This document shows positions 1 to 12,302 of a stretch of 64,000 nucleotides of DNA, piece by piece; position 1 is the first letter of the stretch, and each line of letters starts with the position of its first letter. The stretch is taken from assembly GCA_021234155.1 (NCBI GenBank), contig JAJEKV010000004.1, positions 11,594,109 through 11,658,108 of the forward strand, read 5' to 3'. A program made the translations under genes and the position numbers. Under the pieces are notes generated by a model, which saw only the letters and a program-made list of their open reading frames with translations, was not told where the DNA came from and made no database searches. The stretch comes from Isoetes taiwanensis. Its lineage: Eukaryota > Streptophyta > Lycopodiopsida > Isoetales > Isoetaceae.

Positions 1-2552
1 TTTGGTTCTTAGAAGGTGAAGACAATTTTGACCACAATCGCGTTTGATTGCTCTATCTTCCTTCGATTGGGTTCCGATGGATGTTCAAAATTTCTTCCCT
101 TCCTTTCTTCCTTCCTTTAAGACTTCGATTAGGATGTGGTTTTTTTGCCTCTATATCTATATCAGAAAAGTAATGTTCTCTTCAAAAAAATCAAAATCTT
201 TTCATCAAACAGGTTTTACTTTGTGTGAATATAAACTTTTGACACTGGGCCTTGGATTTTACTAGAAACATAACTCACAAAATAGGGGTGATACATTTTG
301 TGTATTTTCATGTATATATGGAATTCTAGAAGGGTTTTAGCTAGTTTTGTGTCCTTATTTTATATGATTTTCTTGTGAACCTTCAAAAATCCCTTTAATG
401 ATTCCATCATGGGGCCGAGGTTTGGTAGTGTTAAAATGTGCATAAAAGCCATTATGAACTATTCCAAACAGGCCTTTCAAACAAATATAATTTTGTGTTA
501 TCTAAAACATCGGCTGCCACTTATGCTCTTTGTTAATTTAAGGCAATATGTCGAATATGCTTAGCAATTGTTCAATGCAGCACATCATAGGGAAGTGGCC
601 TGACCTAAATGTTTCCTTTTTAAATAGAGACATTCCATTGCCAACCACCCTCAATGCATTAAGCACTTTTCAGTCAATACTAGCATGGTAGGCTTCTCAT
701 TTCTAGTATCCTCTTGTTTAAAATTCGGTTTTAAATCCTGGAAAAGTTTTAGATTTTTAGTTCAGTTTTCACAAAGTTTGGGTTTTTTTTAGGTGGGAAA
801 ATTTTCAGGTATTCCAAAATCCCGAACCTTCCACGAAATCCAATTCATGAGATATTATCGATCCCCAATTTTTAGCGGCATGAGCACAAGATGAAGACGC
901 TGGAAACTCCTGATTTGGCGTGGAAAATCGTCCTTGAAACAATCGGCATATCCTCAATACATGGCGTAGATAGTGCGGCCTTAGAGATTAACTTGGGGTA
1001 TGCTTCTCAATTTTGGGGCGGCTTCGCCGTTCACGGAGACTTCTTGAGTGTTTGTTTTGAGCGTGCTTTTGTTATTTGCGAATCTAAACTTTTGGATGCT
1101 CTGTTTGCTTTGGCTGCAGGGTTGTGCGCCGTCATCCCTCTATAGTATTTTTTGCAGCGTTGTCGAGGAAGAATTGACGGCTTGAAATGCAAAGCGTGCA
1201 ATGTCGATAACCATTGTTTCCTCCATTTGCCCAGTTGAGATGTTCTTAGACCATTTATGAGCTGTAACATGCTGGAGTTGAGGAGATGAGACACAGATGC
1301 AAAATTATGACTTTGCCATGACATCTATAATATCGACCATGTTCTTACAATTTCTCTTCATCATCTTGAGTTTGGATTCTGATCCAAACAGAGTGAGCTC
1401 TCCATTGGTGAAAATAAACGGTCAAATTGCATCTTATATGGTAGAAGTGGAGTAGGTAGTCTATGTGAACTGATTGAATATTTGTAAAATTATTTGATGC
1501 GATTTTTGCACTAGATCGATTACTTGATTCTAACTCCTTGCTTTCAGCATCTTCGATAAAGACCATAGAGGTATTTATGCCTTTTCTTCTTTGCATGATT
1601 CTCAATTTCTTCTCTATTTTTCCTCTTTTCTGAATTGTTCTTGCATGGAAGCAAAATTGTGTTGTCTTGTTCTTCATGGTTTCATACATGAAGTATGCTC
1701 CTTTCCTTGAAGCTGATTTGGGCATGATGCGACTATTGGGGATTTGCATAATAGGATGGAGTTATGATGCCTTTGGCCAGGCTACTCTGCTTTCCTTGCT
1801 TTACAGTGGGAAGCACATTCATCAGATCACTCATTAAATTTTTGTATATGTCACGGTGTACTTGAAAACCAAGCATCATAAGAACCATAAAATCCATGGA
1901 AGGTCTCATTTTATGCTTAAAAGTTTGAGAGCATGCTATAATGTATGCATTTGATTTCGACTATTTGGTTGGTTGCTTGCTTTGTGTTAAGTTATATTAC
2001 CAGGTGCCTATACCAAATATGCGTCTCATCAAATGAAAAATGGAAAAGATCCATTGTTAAGCATAACATTCCCGGTGGACCTTCATGGTAGTTCTAAAAC
2101 ATGTCATACTTACATGCAAAGAATAAGCTTTCTAAGCTGTTAAGATCTAGAGTTTAATTTCTAATTTGCTTTAGGATTCTGGGGCGACCTTTTAACTTTG
2201 TTGGCCTATTCATTGCCTACATCAAGATGTTGGCTTCAAAATGGCCTCAATTGGTTGGTGATGCTGAAAAATGTTTTCTGTTCCTGTTGAAGTTCATCTT
2301 TTCTCTTGAGGATACTGCATGGAGCCTTGCTTTGACTCAAAGCACGTATGATATTTTATCGCATTGGATGGTACTGCATTATTCTCTTGGTCAATATTAG
2401 TGTGCTTTTGAATGACAAAGCGCAAACTGCGAATATAAACATAGACACCTGGATTGATAAATGGTTTAAGTGGCAACTTATTTTCCTGAATAATTTGCGC
2501 CCGGCAAATCTCCAGTCCATCATACATTTGTATTACATTGGACACATCTGTA

Positions 2553-4007
2553 TGGCAGCGTTCCGGCTGCTCCTCTGGTCCGGGACATATCTTTATCTTT
2601 GCCAGATGCCAGCATTTGCATACTCATTTGGCCATTAATGCGCGGCCGGATATGAGTAAGGTAGCCCCTAGGGCAAGCTTGATGGTCTTCATATATTCAT
2701 TAATGTGCATGGCACATTAATGTGAGCCTACTTTCCGCTGGTACAGCAGTAAAGAGCAAGTGGGGCTTTCAGTTATCCACATGCTAAAATGGGTAAATTG
2801 GAAGCCTAATGGCTCCAGCCTATTTAGGATTGAAGTTTAACTGCTGAGTTTTCGTCCTTAGAGTCTTGAGGCTGCTGTTTTTGGCTATCCAGAACCGAGC
2901 AGCCTCCCAATTTTCTGCCGATGAATTACTTATTAGTTTCCTTGATTGATGGATGCAGGATGGACAGACTCAGGTCAGGAGAACCACCAAGGATCGGTGT
3001 TGGGGTGATTTGTGGCAAGCTGATCTTCTGATGCCATAATCGTTAAAGTTTAGCTGTGGTGCCCATGGCAACTATCTAGACCCTCAGATCCCAGGGCACT
3101 TTATTCAGGACTTCTTCTATGTTATAAATTCAGTCTGATTCTTTAGTTCTTCCTGCTGTGATAATATATGGATGATGTATCCTCATTGAGAACTCCTTTG
3201 GCATTGGGAAGGGGGTGAGGCCTAAAGCTTGGTAGTTGATGCTCTAGGTAGCCTCTCTAGCTTTTGTAGATCACGGCTGTGCACAAAGGCCACACACAGT
3301 TTGTGGGTGAAGGGCCGGCAGCTTGTCTGACTCTTGAGCGATCCCTCTGGTGTGTAAAGCCTCACAGGGATGGTGGCTAGGTCTAATGGTTTCCTTTGCA
3401 TTGTGGAGCAGGGCATGGGCTCGACACTTTCGTGGGGTGGGTGGTCATGACCTTCCGGTGGGTTCCAAAGAGTGAATAGGCTGATGGCCCTCTAGTGCCA
3501 GTGACGCGAATCTGGGGAGATCCCTTCAGGCGGGAGATGCAGCCCGGATACCAAGCCCCTTGGCTCGCGTCCGTGAGGGCTACCGGTCGGGTCCCCAACC
3601 TTTTGACCTACTCACCAAAGTGTACTGCAAGGAGAAGCGGATGGAGTGGTTAATCAATGCCATGATGCCGACCAAATCCATTGCCATGATTCTTATGCGC
3701 AATGAACTCGGGGCCCCAGTCAGTCATCCCTTAGTGAGCGGGTAGATTTCCCTATGTGATATCGTCTTTGTCTATCTGAGATATGTGGAGGACCATCGCC
3801 ATTGATGATGTATGATGTTGATGTCTGCATGTATGTTCAGCTTCAGCGGCTAAGTGAGCCACAGGGAGCCCGGTATGGCCAACCCCTTCATTCTTCCTTG
3901 GGTGCTTCAAGGTTGCAGTGTCATTGAAGGGCCTATCAATGGCATGGAGCTGGTATGGGAGATGAACTCGATTGTATGGTGAGTGCCGTATGGTGAGGGA
4001 TGTCATA
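2553..4007 (+). mobile_element. Degraded copy of the Ty3/Gypsy 5' LTR
   Basis: The sequence follows the LTR at 30972-32533 along its length: the inverted CATTAATG motifs near 2695-2720, the TGGTAGTTGATGCTC stretch near 3231, and an end of the form ..GGGATGTCATA instead of ..GATGTCACA. A damaged primer-site region (GTGTCAGGCAATGTTCTTGG) follows. Small indels have altered most of it. It is not a solo LTR, because the leader and ORF1 remains continue directly downstream. Confidence 0.75.
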
Positions 4008-4670
4008 GTGTCAGGCAATGTTCTTGGAATGCGGGCTAAAAGCAGCCATGCTCAGTAGTACTAACTTGATGAGATCCTTTAAGCCTCGAGAAAAGTGGGA
4101 AATTTTTTTTTCTCATTTTGTAGTTTATGCTAAGGCAGTAACAATTAAGTGAACTAGAACAATAAGACTAAAAGAATAGACAAAGAAATTTTTGCCAAAT
4201 AGAGGTGGTCTCTTGACTCGCGCTGATGAAGAACTAAATTTACACAGTTTTTATAGGCGAAGTATACATTTGTGAGGACTTATCGAACCAAAAATCCTTA
4301 AACATGATGAATTTGGGGAAAAGTATTGTGTAAGGCTAGTTCTAAGGTAGGAATTAATTAGAATAGCATGTTTTAATTACCTAGTACCTAGAAATGTATG
4401 AGGATCTCACATTTCGTGCACAGTCCTAAAAACTAAACTTTAGTTTTTGAGAAGCTGGTATAGTAATGAGACATGGAAAAGTCACAAAATAAGTGTAATT
4501 TTAATTAAATAGGTGCTAGCATGATGCAAAATAGAGCAACTTGAATTTTGAAACCTAAATTTCCCAAGCTATAAATCAGATGTAGACCCCCTCGAAACAC
4601 GTCGACCCTGAAATCCGGCTCTCTCCCGCGCCAAGGCGATCTTTGGTGATATCGATCGTGAACGAAAAAC

Positions 4671-5850
4671 ATGGCCCGAACCAAAGCGGACCGCCCGAGG
4701 GAAGCGTCGCCCAGGCTGAAACCACCGTCTTTGACATCATTGGCGGATGTCGCCGAAGCTCATGAGAGAAGTCGTTCGCTACTCGGCGAGGAAGATATCT
4801 CGAGAAGGTCAGGAACACATCCGATCTGATTGATATGCTGAAATGTGGTGGAAACAGAAGACGAAGCCACATCACCAACCTCCATGGGCCGAGGAGACAA
4901 AGGGAGGTATCTGAAATAGAAGGTCGAGAGCGAGGAAAGGCGAAGAGAACACTCACGATGCAGCCACTGAAATCCTCGGGGCGAGGAAGCGGCTGTCGGA
5001 GAACAAAAGACAGCAGAACTGTAGTCGGGACTTGAGCCCGGCGGAGAAGCGATCGCGAAGTTCATGTGAAAATATAGACGCCGGGAGAAGAAGAACGAAA
5101 AAGAAGGGAAGAGGAAAGAAGGTGGTAGAAGAAGAAAGAGGAAAATGAAGGAAGTCGACGAATGACCAGGAAGCTGAAGGACGATCCCACCAGCTAAAGG
5201 TAGATCAAAAGAAACCGGCAGGCTAACCTCGAACCGACGGCGATATCGTGAGGACTTTGGCCAATGCTGCAGGTGGAATCTTCAGCCGGTGAAGAACAGG
5301 TAGCACTGAACAGCCGGCGCTGAGAATAGGAACCGACAAGATCAGAAGTCTGAGGAAGCCCACGATACCAGAAGCAGGACGAAGAAGCGATATGGCTGCC
5401 AGAAAGCCGATCATCGTGGCGAGATCGAGATATCGAGAAAGGAAGACCAGAGGAACAGTATGTGGAAAGAGATGGGAATTGATGAAGTACTATGAAAGCG
5501 GGGTTTGCGACCGTCGAGGAGGCGATATGATATGAGACAAGCCTTCACCAAAACCCAAAAGCTCCCAAGCCATCACAAGAAAAGAGGCTGGAGCAGGAGG
5601 TGGAGAGGAGAGCTAAAATTAGGCACTTCCAGTACCCAGCTCTGGTCTTTCTAATCCCATGCCCCCACTGCCAGCTAGTTCGGGAGGTGATCTGAACTCC
5701 GAGACGGAACTGAAGTCCGCAGTTGGCTATTTCTTGGCTTAATCACGGCTTGGTGAGGCAAAAGATAGTGCAACACTTTGAAGACTCAGCGACTTGTTCA
5801 TGTGAGGTAACCCTCATCGCGACAAGACTGTACTTCTTCAATTACATTAA
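4671..5850 (+). pseudogene. Broken copy of the retrotransposon H3-like ORF1
   Basis: It starts ATGGCCCGAACCAAA like ORF1 at 33208, then the match to the H3 tail is lost through small insertions and changes. Pieces of the charged middle and of the histone-fold coding region (near 5600-5850) are recognisable at nucleotide level, but no frame stays open. It retains the AAAGGGAGG sequence at which the intact copy switches frame. It cannot encode a histone-like protein as read. Whether the damage is biological or a sequencing artefact is open. Confidence 0.75.
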
Positions 5851-6049
5851 AGGAAGGCATATAGAACCTTTGTAAATAATTAAAATTTTTTGCAACATAG
5901 AGCAATTTTGTATTGCTCTAATTGCATGAACTTAGGTCTTAGGACAAGTTAGCAGGTTTTAGCCTTGAGAACCCTCCCATCTTGACTCTGGCAAGGAGCA
6001 GATCTCTTAAGCTCCACCACATGGCTGTTCGGTTTCTAAGCATCACAAC

Positions 6050-8370
6050 TTTCTCCGATTACTTGATTAGGGGTCATTTGATTTTTTTTCTTAAGAGTGG
6101 AGGTGTGCTTTCCATTTTGAACATCATCGGTCGTTATGTAATCCTTGATGCCCTTCCAGTTGGCTAGAGTCTTTTGGCTTGAAGGAGGAGGTGATGGTTT
6201 TAGTACGCCCTTTAGGAATGAGAACGCTTTGCGGCTGCGTGCAATGCGGGGCATGCACAACTTGTCACGGTCTCATATATTGCATGATTGGTATTCCATC
6301 CACAACTGAAAACTTGGATTGAAGTGGCTTTGTGTGTCTACATCAGTTGGTCCTTGCCATCTAGCAAGTATCAGCTACACAAATGATTTCCAATCGCGGC
6401 ATATCATCAAAGAAAGCCATTGGGTTAGGTCCAATCGGCTCTCAGACACATCCATTAGTTCGGGGAGGTAGTCACGTTTTCTCTTGAGCTTGGTGGAAAG
6501 TTCAAAAGAATCCATCTATATCATCATGTATGCCCAACCATCATGAATCCTGTACTACAACTTTGAATACTCCCACCTGTCAAGTATATGACATTGCCCC
6601 AAATATCCATCTATTCTTGTTTTTCTTTCCAGCAGGTTGTCCAACTGAACACATAGCTCCTCGGTGATTTCTCAAGTAAGGGAAAATCATCCAAGTCCTC
6701 CTTGATTCACTAGACACCTTGGTGAGCATTTTTCTTTATCGCCTTGGTAACAAAGCGGTTGATCATCCATCAAAGCCTCAAAATGGGAGTCGAAGGGGAA
6801 TACCTCCTCCTTCTATCTATCCTTTTCTAGTGTTCTCAAGCACTTGAAAATAGAGCTCACATGGAAGTTTGGATCATCTCTCCATAGATCAAGCACAAAA
6901 AATGACCATATGTTCCAGGTCCATGACCATGTGTGTTAATACGCGGATTCTTTCTTTATTTCATCAAAAGCGCTTTTGACAACGCTTGGGTAAAGGATCT
7001 AGCTTTGCAAGAAAAGTCTTGTGTTGGTCCATCTTATCATGAATTATACACAAAAATTTGTCCAGGCTGCATCTCGGAAAATGTTCTCCACGCTGCCAAT
7101 ACAACTGCTGTCATGATATTTGGTCCCTTTGGTGATACGCAAATTGCTCCCCTAATTGCCATTTTTTTCTTTTCTATTGCAGTTGATGCAAGTGTATCCT
7201 TGAGTTGAATGCAAGTGTTGCACTTTGAGAATGGCATGTGTTGTAGGACACTCCACGCCCCAGAAGTTGAGTGCCCATAACTTGCTGAAATGTGATTGAG
7301 AAAGAGGCTACCAGAGTAGTTTCTAGGATGGAGTTGACTCTCCAAGGCCTCCTTTTGATATAGTGTTGTGGCAACATTCTTTGCACCACTCGCACACCAA
7401 GTCGCTCTTCACCAGAGCTTGTGGGGCATGATTGAGACATGTATCTCACAAAGCTCTCAAGACTGCAATGGCCTTTAGAGTATTTGCTCTAGGTTTCAAA
7501 GTGAGTGCATTACCATGTTGGAACAAAGTGTGCCCCTTTTCTAACCTCGCCTGCTCCCAGATGCGTAAAATGAAGACTTGCTCACCCCAAGAATCCATCT
7601 CAATGCTCTCATACATACCTTCATTCCCCTCAATTGATATAGCAGCCAGATCCCCGTGTTTTCATCATAGCTGGAATTCCTACACAAGGAGGTAAAATGA
7701 AATTAATCCTATCTTTTTGAAGCTGTCCAATGTATTGGGACCTTCTCACCCGCAGGTCATCCACATTGTAATGCAATCGCGGCAATCTAGGTTGCAACAC
7801 TCTTGTCCCCTAATTGCCTCGGGTGTTTTCTTTTGGTTGGTGCCATACTTCCATCCTTTCTAAATATTTGTCACTTCTAGGCCTCTTGGGCACCTTTGGC
7901 TGCCTTTTATGAAAGACATAAGCGTCTCTTCCTTGTGATCAAAGGATGCTCATCGACCACCAAATCTTCCACATGGCCTTGGGTGGGCCTTGGGGTGTGT
8001 AGTTCAGTAGGGCATTCTAGAGTATCACCATTCTTGTGTGTAATAAATCTAATTGGCCATCTCAACCTGCTTGGGACTCCAAATATTCCTCGAAGCACAC
8101 AATGCAATCACTAGAGCTTCCACGGACATGATAGTATCAACTTCGATAAGAAGCTTCACAATGCCAACTCCAAGATGTTCATCTCCCGCCCTCTCATCAT
8201 TCACACTATCAAAATGGATCAACCTGCAGCTTATTATGCCCTCTGCGAATAATCCCTGGGTTGCAAGGGTGCAACAAAAGGCAACCCATCTTCCTCCATT
8301 GAGACTAGGGCAATGGCCTCCTTTGGAATTCCCCGGCTCCATTTTACTCATCTCACATGCTCCCTGAATG
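6050..8370 (-). pseudogene. Decayed minus-strand coding relic, transposase-like
   Basis: Conceptual translation of the minus strand alternates between frames but gives long stretches that look like real protein. Near 7700-7790 there is a Cys-rich segment (CCNLDC) followed by a run resembling 'R..Y..QL..R'. Further segments lie at 7174-7450 and 6933-7100 (DPLPKRCQKRF), and a last piece is at 6036-6260. At least five frame changes or stops interrupt it. The layout recalls large DDE-type transposase proteins, but I cannot assign a family. It may equally be an old host gene. I see no terminal repeats. Confidence 0.35.
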
Positions 8371-8382
8371 AAAAGCTCACAT

Positions 8383-8690
8383 TAAAACCATATAGCCCCC
8401 AAACACTACAAATATGACCATATGAACCATATAAAACCATACAAACCACACTCATATACAAACCATACAACCATATAAAACCATACAAACCACACACTCA
8501 TATACAAACCATATACAAACCATACAAACCATATTAACTAAAATCATATAACCATATTAAAGCATACAACCACACTCATTCTAAACCATATGTAAACATT
8601 GTAACCATTGAAACCATATTAAATACAACCATTGAAACCATATTAAATACAACCATTGAAACCTTATTAAATACATAAGATAATATATAA
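8383..8690. repeat. Low-complexity AACCATA-rich tract with a 26-bp tandem repeat
   Basis: The tract is built from variants of ACCATA and ACAAACCAT. Within it a unit of about 26 bases containing ACCATTGAAACCATATTAAA is repeated three times near 8603-8668. There is no coding potential. It separates the relic at 6.0-8.4 kb from the GC-richer 8.7-9.3 kb segment. Confidence 0.8.
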
Positions 8691-8984
8691 ACATATAACC
8701 TACCCTTTCATATTTTGTCATGGCTACACGCCGGTAGCTTCTTGAGGAGGTGAAAGCGGGCCACGCCAAGAATCCAACGCCCACGCCATGGAGGGCATGG
8801 CCCACACGACAATGGTTTTATTATTGCACTTTTAGCGAGGGTTGAGGTGTGACCTTAATCGCACCCTCTTCCTCTCCAAACCATTCTTCCTCCCCCTGCT
8901 TTTCTCGATCTCTCTTCCTCCCCTTTGTTTCCTTAGGCGCCCGCTTTACCGGGTGGGCGATCGATCGAAACGAAGCGATTCCAA

Positions 8985-9308
8985 ATGGCGCCATCTTATG
9001 GCGAAGAGCTTGGTCGACGGATGGGGACGCTTTCAGCCCAAATAGAAGTTCTCGCTAGATTCATTGTTGACGCAAGGCACATTACCTTGAGAAAGAAAGT
9101 GAGGCCCTTTTTAGTGCTGCTTTTGGTTTTACTCGTAAGTCTTTTAGTGCATTTTTTCTTATATACGTTGTTAGAGGCTCTTATTAATCCGATACAATTT
9201 GGCCCGGACAAATCCTTATTCACGCTTTTGTCAACGATTATACCCATATGGGCGAACTTCGGAAGCCTCCTCCTCATCCAAAGAAATCTTCCGTGTATGT
9301 TTTTGTAA
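8985..9308 (+). CDS. Possible small two-helix membrane protein exon
   Basis: This is a 107-residue frame starting MAPSYGEELGRRMGTLSAQ. After a soluble stretch with heptad-like spacing come two strongly hydrophobic segments, at about residues 43-64 (LVLLLVLLVSLLVHFFLYTLL) and 79-100, so it would be a small membrane protein. The upstream 8840-8980 is pyrimidine-rich and resembles a plant 5' UTR. A GTATGT near 9294 could be a splice donor, in which case this is only a first exon. I recognise no family, and chance cannot be excluded. Confidence 0.3.
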   Translation: MAPSYGEELGRRMGTLSAQIEVLARFIVDARHITLRKKVRPFLVLLLVLLVSLLVHFFLYTLLEALINPIQFGPDKSLFTLLSTIIPIWANFGSLLLIQRNLPCMFL

Positions 9309-9309
9309 T

Positions 9310-9910
9310 ATCATACCCTTTTTAATCTCATTTTTCAGACTGCTGACTTAATCCTTTTCCTTCCGTGACCGTTTCTCCTTTGTTCTCTGTTTTCTCATTA
9401 ATCTCATTAATCTTTGTATTGTTTTTTTTTGTTATCTTTTTTTCTTGCTTGTGGTTGAATTGAATACATTAATGGAGCACAAGTGAGAATAGTGGTTAGA
9501 GTAGTAGCAAGCAACCGAGATAGAAATCATTGTGGGGTGTTAGAAGTAAGATATTGCGTAGCATTAAGAAAATAACTAGGAATGTCTTTCTCCAGTTAGC
9601 CGAATTCAAGGTGAATTTGCGCTGCGGTCCGCTCAACCAAATCCGCTGCGAGAACATCAGGAAAGTGGGATTGAGAATACCGACTTGCCAGCGATCAAAG
9701 TCTGGGGCCTTCTTCGACTTCGCTGGTGAATAAACTGCGGCGAGAAGAGAGTGTACACTGAAGCTGTTGGCGAGGTTGAGTTCGTCTTTGCGGCCCTTCG
9801 ACTGGTGGGTAGGGGAATGTCTACCCGATGGCTCTTTGTGCGTCCTTGGTGCCTCCACTTGATCTGAGACACCTCAGACCATACTCATGAATGTTGCGAG
9901 AGAGGGCTCA
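9310..9910. other. No supported gene
   Basis: A T-rich stretch (9310-9480) is followed by mixed-composition sequence. Frames at 9496-9872 overlap on both strands without family similarity. The only notable item is a half-copy of the local palindrome motif (TTCTTCGACTTCGCTGG) near 9710. Confidence 0.5.
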
Positions 9911-9951
9911 AGCTGGGTGGAGGCCTCGGCTGCCGAGGTCTTGGCAGCTTT

Positions 9952-9970
9952 CTCGACTCATTGAGTCGAG
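9952..9970. repeat. Short palindrome, CTCGACTCA/TGAGTCGAG
   Basis: These are perfect 9-bp arms around a single T. It is a member of the dispersed TCTCGACT...AGTCGAGA family found only between about 9.7 and 17.2 kb here. A second palindrome, CCTCGGC-T-GCCGAGG, lies just upstream at 9923-9937. Confidence 0.85.
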
Positions 9971-10549
9971 CGCAGTGCACACTCTAGAGCTGGCTGCGGG
10001 CGATCTCGCTCCCTCTCCTTCTATCTTCACCGGGACTGCGAAGGGAAGTAGCAGTGTCTGCGGGGAATAACTCGCCCAATTCTCATTATTGGTCATGATG
10101 GCCTCACAATGGTCGTCTCCTTGAGACCATCTTGATTTGAATTGCGAAGGGATGGGCTCGATTGGAGTAAGAACGTGATAACAAAGTCTTGTTGCTTTCT
10201 CGACTGGTGGTGAAAGCGCATTTCTAATGCCTCTAGAGCTGGCACCAGAGGCCGATCTTAAACACTCTCTATCTTCTACTCGGACATTGTGAAGGGAAGT
10301 GTTTTTGATTGTGCCGGGCCAACCTCCTGCTGGCCAATTCTCTGTGGCCGTGTGATGGCCTCTACCAATCAAAAAGGCGGAGTCTCCTTGAACCTTCTTA
10401 AGTGATCTTGAAGGGATGGAGGCTCACGATTGGGTGGAGGCCTCTACCACGTATCACGAAACCGACTTCTTGTATGCGTCTCGGCTCGCTGAAATGCCCC
10501 AACTTAAGACTCTCGTAGTTATTCTTGGGAGTTCTGGATGGGCCAAGGC

Positions 10550-10606
10550 ATTCTCGACTTTCAGGAATGTAGAAAACCAGCATTCCCATTTCGCAAAGTC
10601 GAGAAT
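10550..10606. repeat. Inverted repeat ATTCTCGACTTT/AAAGTCGAGAAT
   Basis: Perfect 12-bp arms (10550-10561 and 10595-10606) are separated by 33 bases. It has the same motif family as the neighbouring palindromes but a longer spacer. Confidence 0.85.
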
Positions 10607-10895
10607 CCCCAGCCCAGATCTCCCTTAATGCGGTAGCACGTTGGCCTCGACCCAGCCGAAGTCTCTCCTTGAACATCTTCGTCGAATATTAAGGGAGGGG
10701 GGGGCTGGGGGTGAGGCCTCTACAACCAACCACTGGAAACCTGAGAAGGAAGCCAAGGCTTGCATTCTCTACAAGGCATGACTTTCTATTCTCCGTTTTT
10801 AGTCCCAAGTGCCTCTAGCCTATGCGAGGCATTCTCGCCGAACCATCTTCCTCGAATATTAAGTAAGAGAGGGTTTGGATGGGTGGAGGCCCCTC

Positions 10896-11864
10896 CCACT
10901 AACTACAAGAGGATGCATTTGAACCATCCCACGGGCCTTGGTCTAGCCTGATCTATGTACAACATTCCAAGTAAAGCGGTCCATGAAAAAACACACCTAA
11001 AAGCGGGCTGTTCTTTACCCAAATCAATGTTTCCTTACCGAGCATCTCAACCTAGAAAGGTAAATCATCCTCACCGGCGAAAAATGCTGGACAAATCAAT
11101 CGATCCGTCGGCTTATCGGCCGGTTCCATTATTTAAACACATACGGCATGTTCACCTGGCCGAAATAACATAGGCATCTCTCTGCGCTCACCTCTTCTGC
11201 GGTGGTAATTCCTTGAGCCCCTTGTATCACGGATATGACCTCACCCGAGTCTTTGCTTCTTACGTAGGTCTCTTCAAGAGTGTATTCGCATCTAATACTT
11301 GTATCCTTTGCGTTACATTTATCCCCTTTCCATGGCGCCCGCCCAGTGTAGAGTTCCGGCAGCTCTCTAAACTCCTACCTTAGCTCCGTGCTCATCGATC
11401 AAATCAAGCGCTTGCAATAACTTTAGCGGTCGGGGGAAAAACACACATATGCAAGGCATTTGGCGACTTACGGCGCGTCGGCACCATTCGGTCGCTAACG
11501 GTCGATGATCCCCTCCGACCTCGAAGAGGTCCCCAATGCCATGAGGGAAGATAAACTACGCTCCACTCACTTAGTCCCTTGATGTGATTAAATTTGAGAA
11601 ATAGTGTTTGGGGGCTAAAGCAATCGCGTCTCTTTGTACCCTTAGCTTCTTTTTCATAAATGATTGCATGTCCTTAAGTTCAAACTAAAGAACACGCCCG
11701 ATCTTTTTTACATGCAGTCCTAAAACTCACAACCCGCTGGAGGAAACTTAATTCTGAGAGGGTGCTAAGAGGATGAGGGCATATAGACATGACTCCGTCT
11801 AAAGAAGCTTTAGGCGGAGGGGGATGCTTCTACCAGGCAAAGAAGAAGAAGAAAAAACACCCAG
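10896..11864. other. No supported gene
   Basis: Both strands were read. Short frames at 10955-11173 and elsewhere have no recognisable motif. The sequence is of average complexity without terminal repeats. Confidence 0.5.
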
Positions 11865-12200
11865 GTGAGCTCGAGGTTTTTTTTGTCCAATACCTTTAAT
11901 CGATCCATCCTTTCTTCTTGCAGCATTCACCTCGGACTCTCGGTGATCAGCGGCGAACTCCATTCTTCGTCATCGAGGGGAGGCGAGCTTTTTGAAACAG
12001 CGGCAGATTCTTGGTGGTATGTCGAGGTATCGACAAGTGGGAAGGAGAAAGATCCGTTTCTACACCAAAGGGACAAGAAGAGCTCGGGAGACAAGTACAA
12101 GAAAATTGGTGTTGTGCTCTCCGTCTCGCCGGGTCCGAAGCATTTAACACTACATGTCGAGGACTGCCGGAAGAGTAAGTTCTCTCGCACCAAAAATTAG
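11865..12200 (+). CDS. Possible upstream exon of the 12-16 kb gene
   Basis: A 111-residue frame whose second half (WWYVEVSTSGKEKDPFL..) has protein-like composition. It is followed by a plausible splice donor, GTAAGT, at about 12175. A second open stretch at 12303-12557 (GAWYGDFESGKPFNTGSF, then an acidic tail) could be the next exon. No family is recognised. Same-strand order suggests these belong to the gene at 13605-15882, but no frame join proves it. Confidence 0.3.
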   Translation: MSSRFFLSNTFNRSILSSCSIHLGLSVISGELHSSSSRGGELFETAADSWWYVEVSTSGKEKDPFLHQRDKKSSGDKYKKIGVVLSVSPGPKHLTLHVEDCRKSKFSRTKN

Positions 12201-12302
12201 CATTTCAAATTATTCTCACTCTTCCATGAGCAAGGCTAAGGGCACGAAAAAGGCCGGCGCCTTTAAATTGTCGAGAACCTTGGGTGGAAGGATCCGGAAG
12301 GG

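Larger units (their letters stand above)
1..5962 (+). repeat. Indel-ridden second copy of 28393-34620
   Basis: This stretch is collinear with 28393-34620: unique left flank, 5' LTR, primer-site region, leader and ORF1 of the retrotransposon. Similarity begins at the window edge and stops near 5962, where the partner reads on into the hairpin-bearing spacer. Differences are mostly 1-6 base insertions and deletions spread evenly over coding and non-coding parts. The flank/LTR junction (near 2552) matches that at 30971/30972, so both copies descend from one insertion event. It could be a segmental duplication or a poorly corrected duplicate contig segment. I see no gene of its own here. Confidence 0.85.
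9915..10895 (+). repeat. Degenerate tandem repeat, period about 260 bp
   Basis: Four diverged units can be lined up. Each has GGGTGGAGGCCTC or a close variant (near 9915, 10431, 10705, 10880), a CTTGA.CATCTT...GAAGGGA block, and a copy of the TTCTCGACT motif. The first two also share TCTAGAGCTGGC and ..GAAGGGAAGTG. Similarity between units is modest and interrupted by indels. No open frame spans the units, so it looks like an old minisatellite or a multiply duplicated TE fragment. Confidence 0.55.

Noticed and set aside
2553-4007. Independent solo LTR
   Set aside because: The same flank lies before it and the same leader after it as at 28393-34620, so it is part of a duplicated segment.
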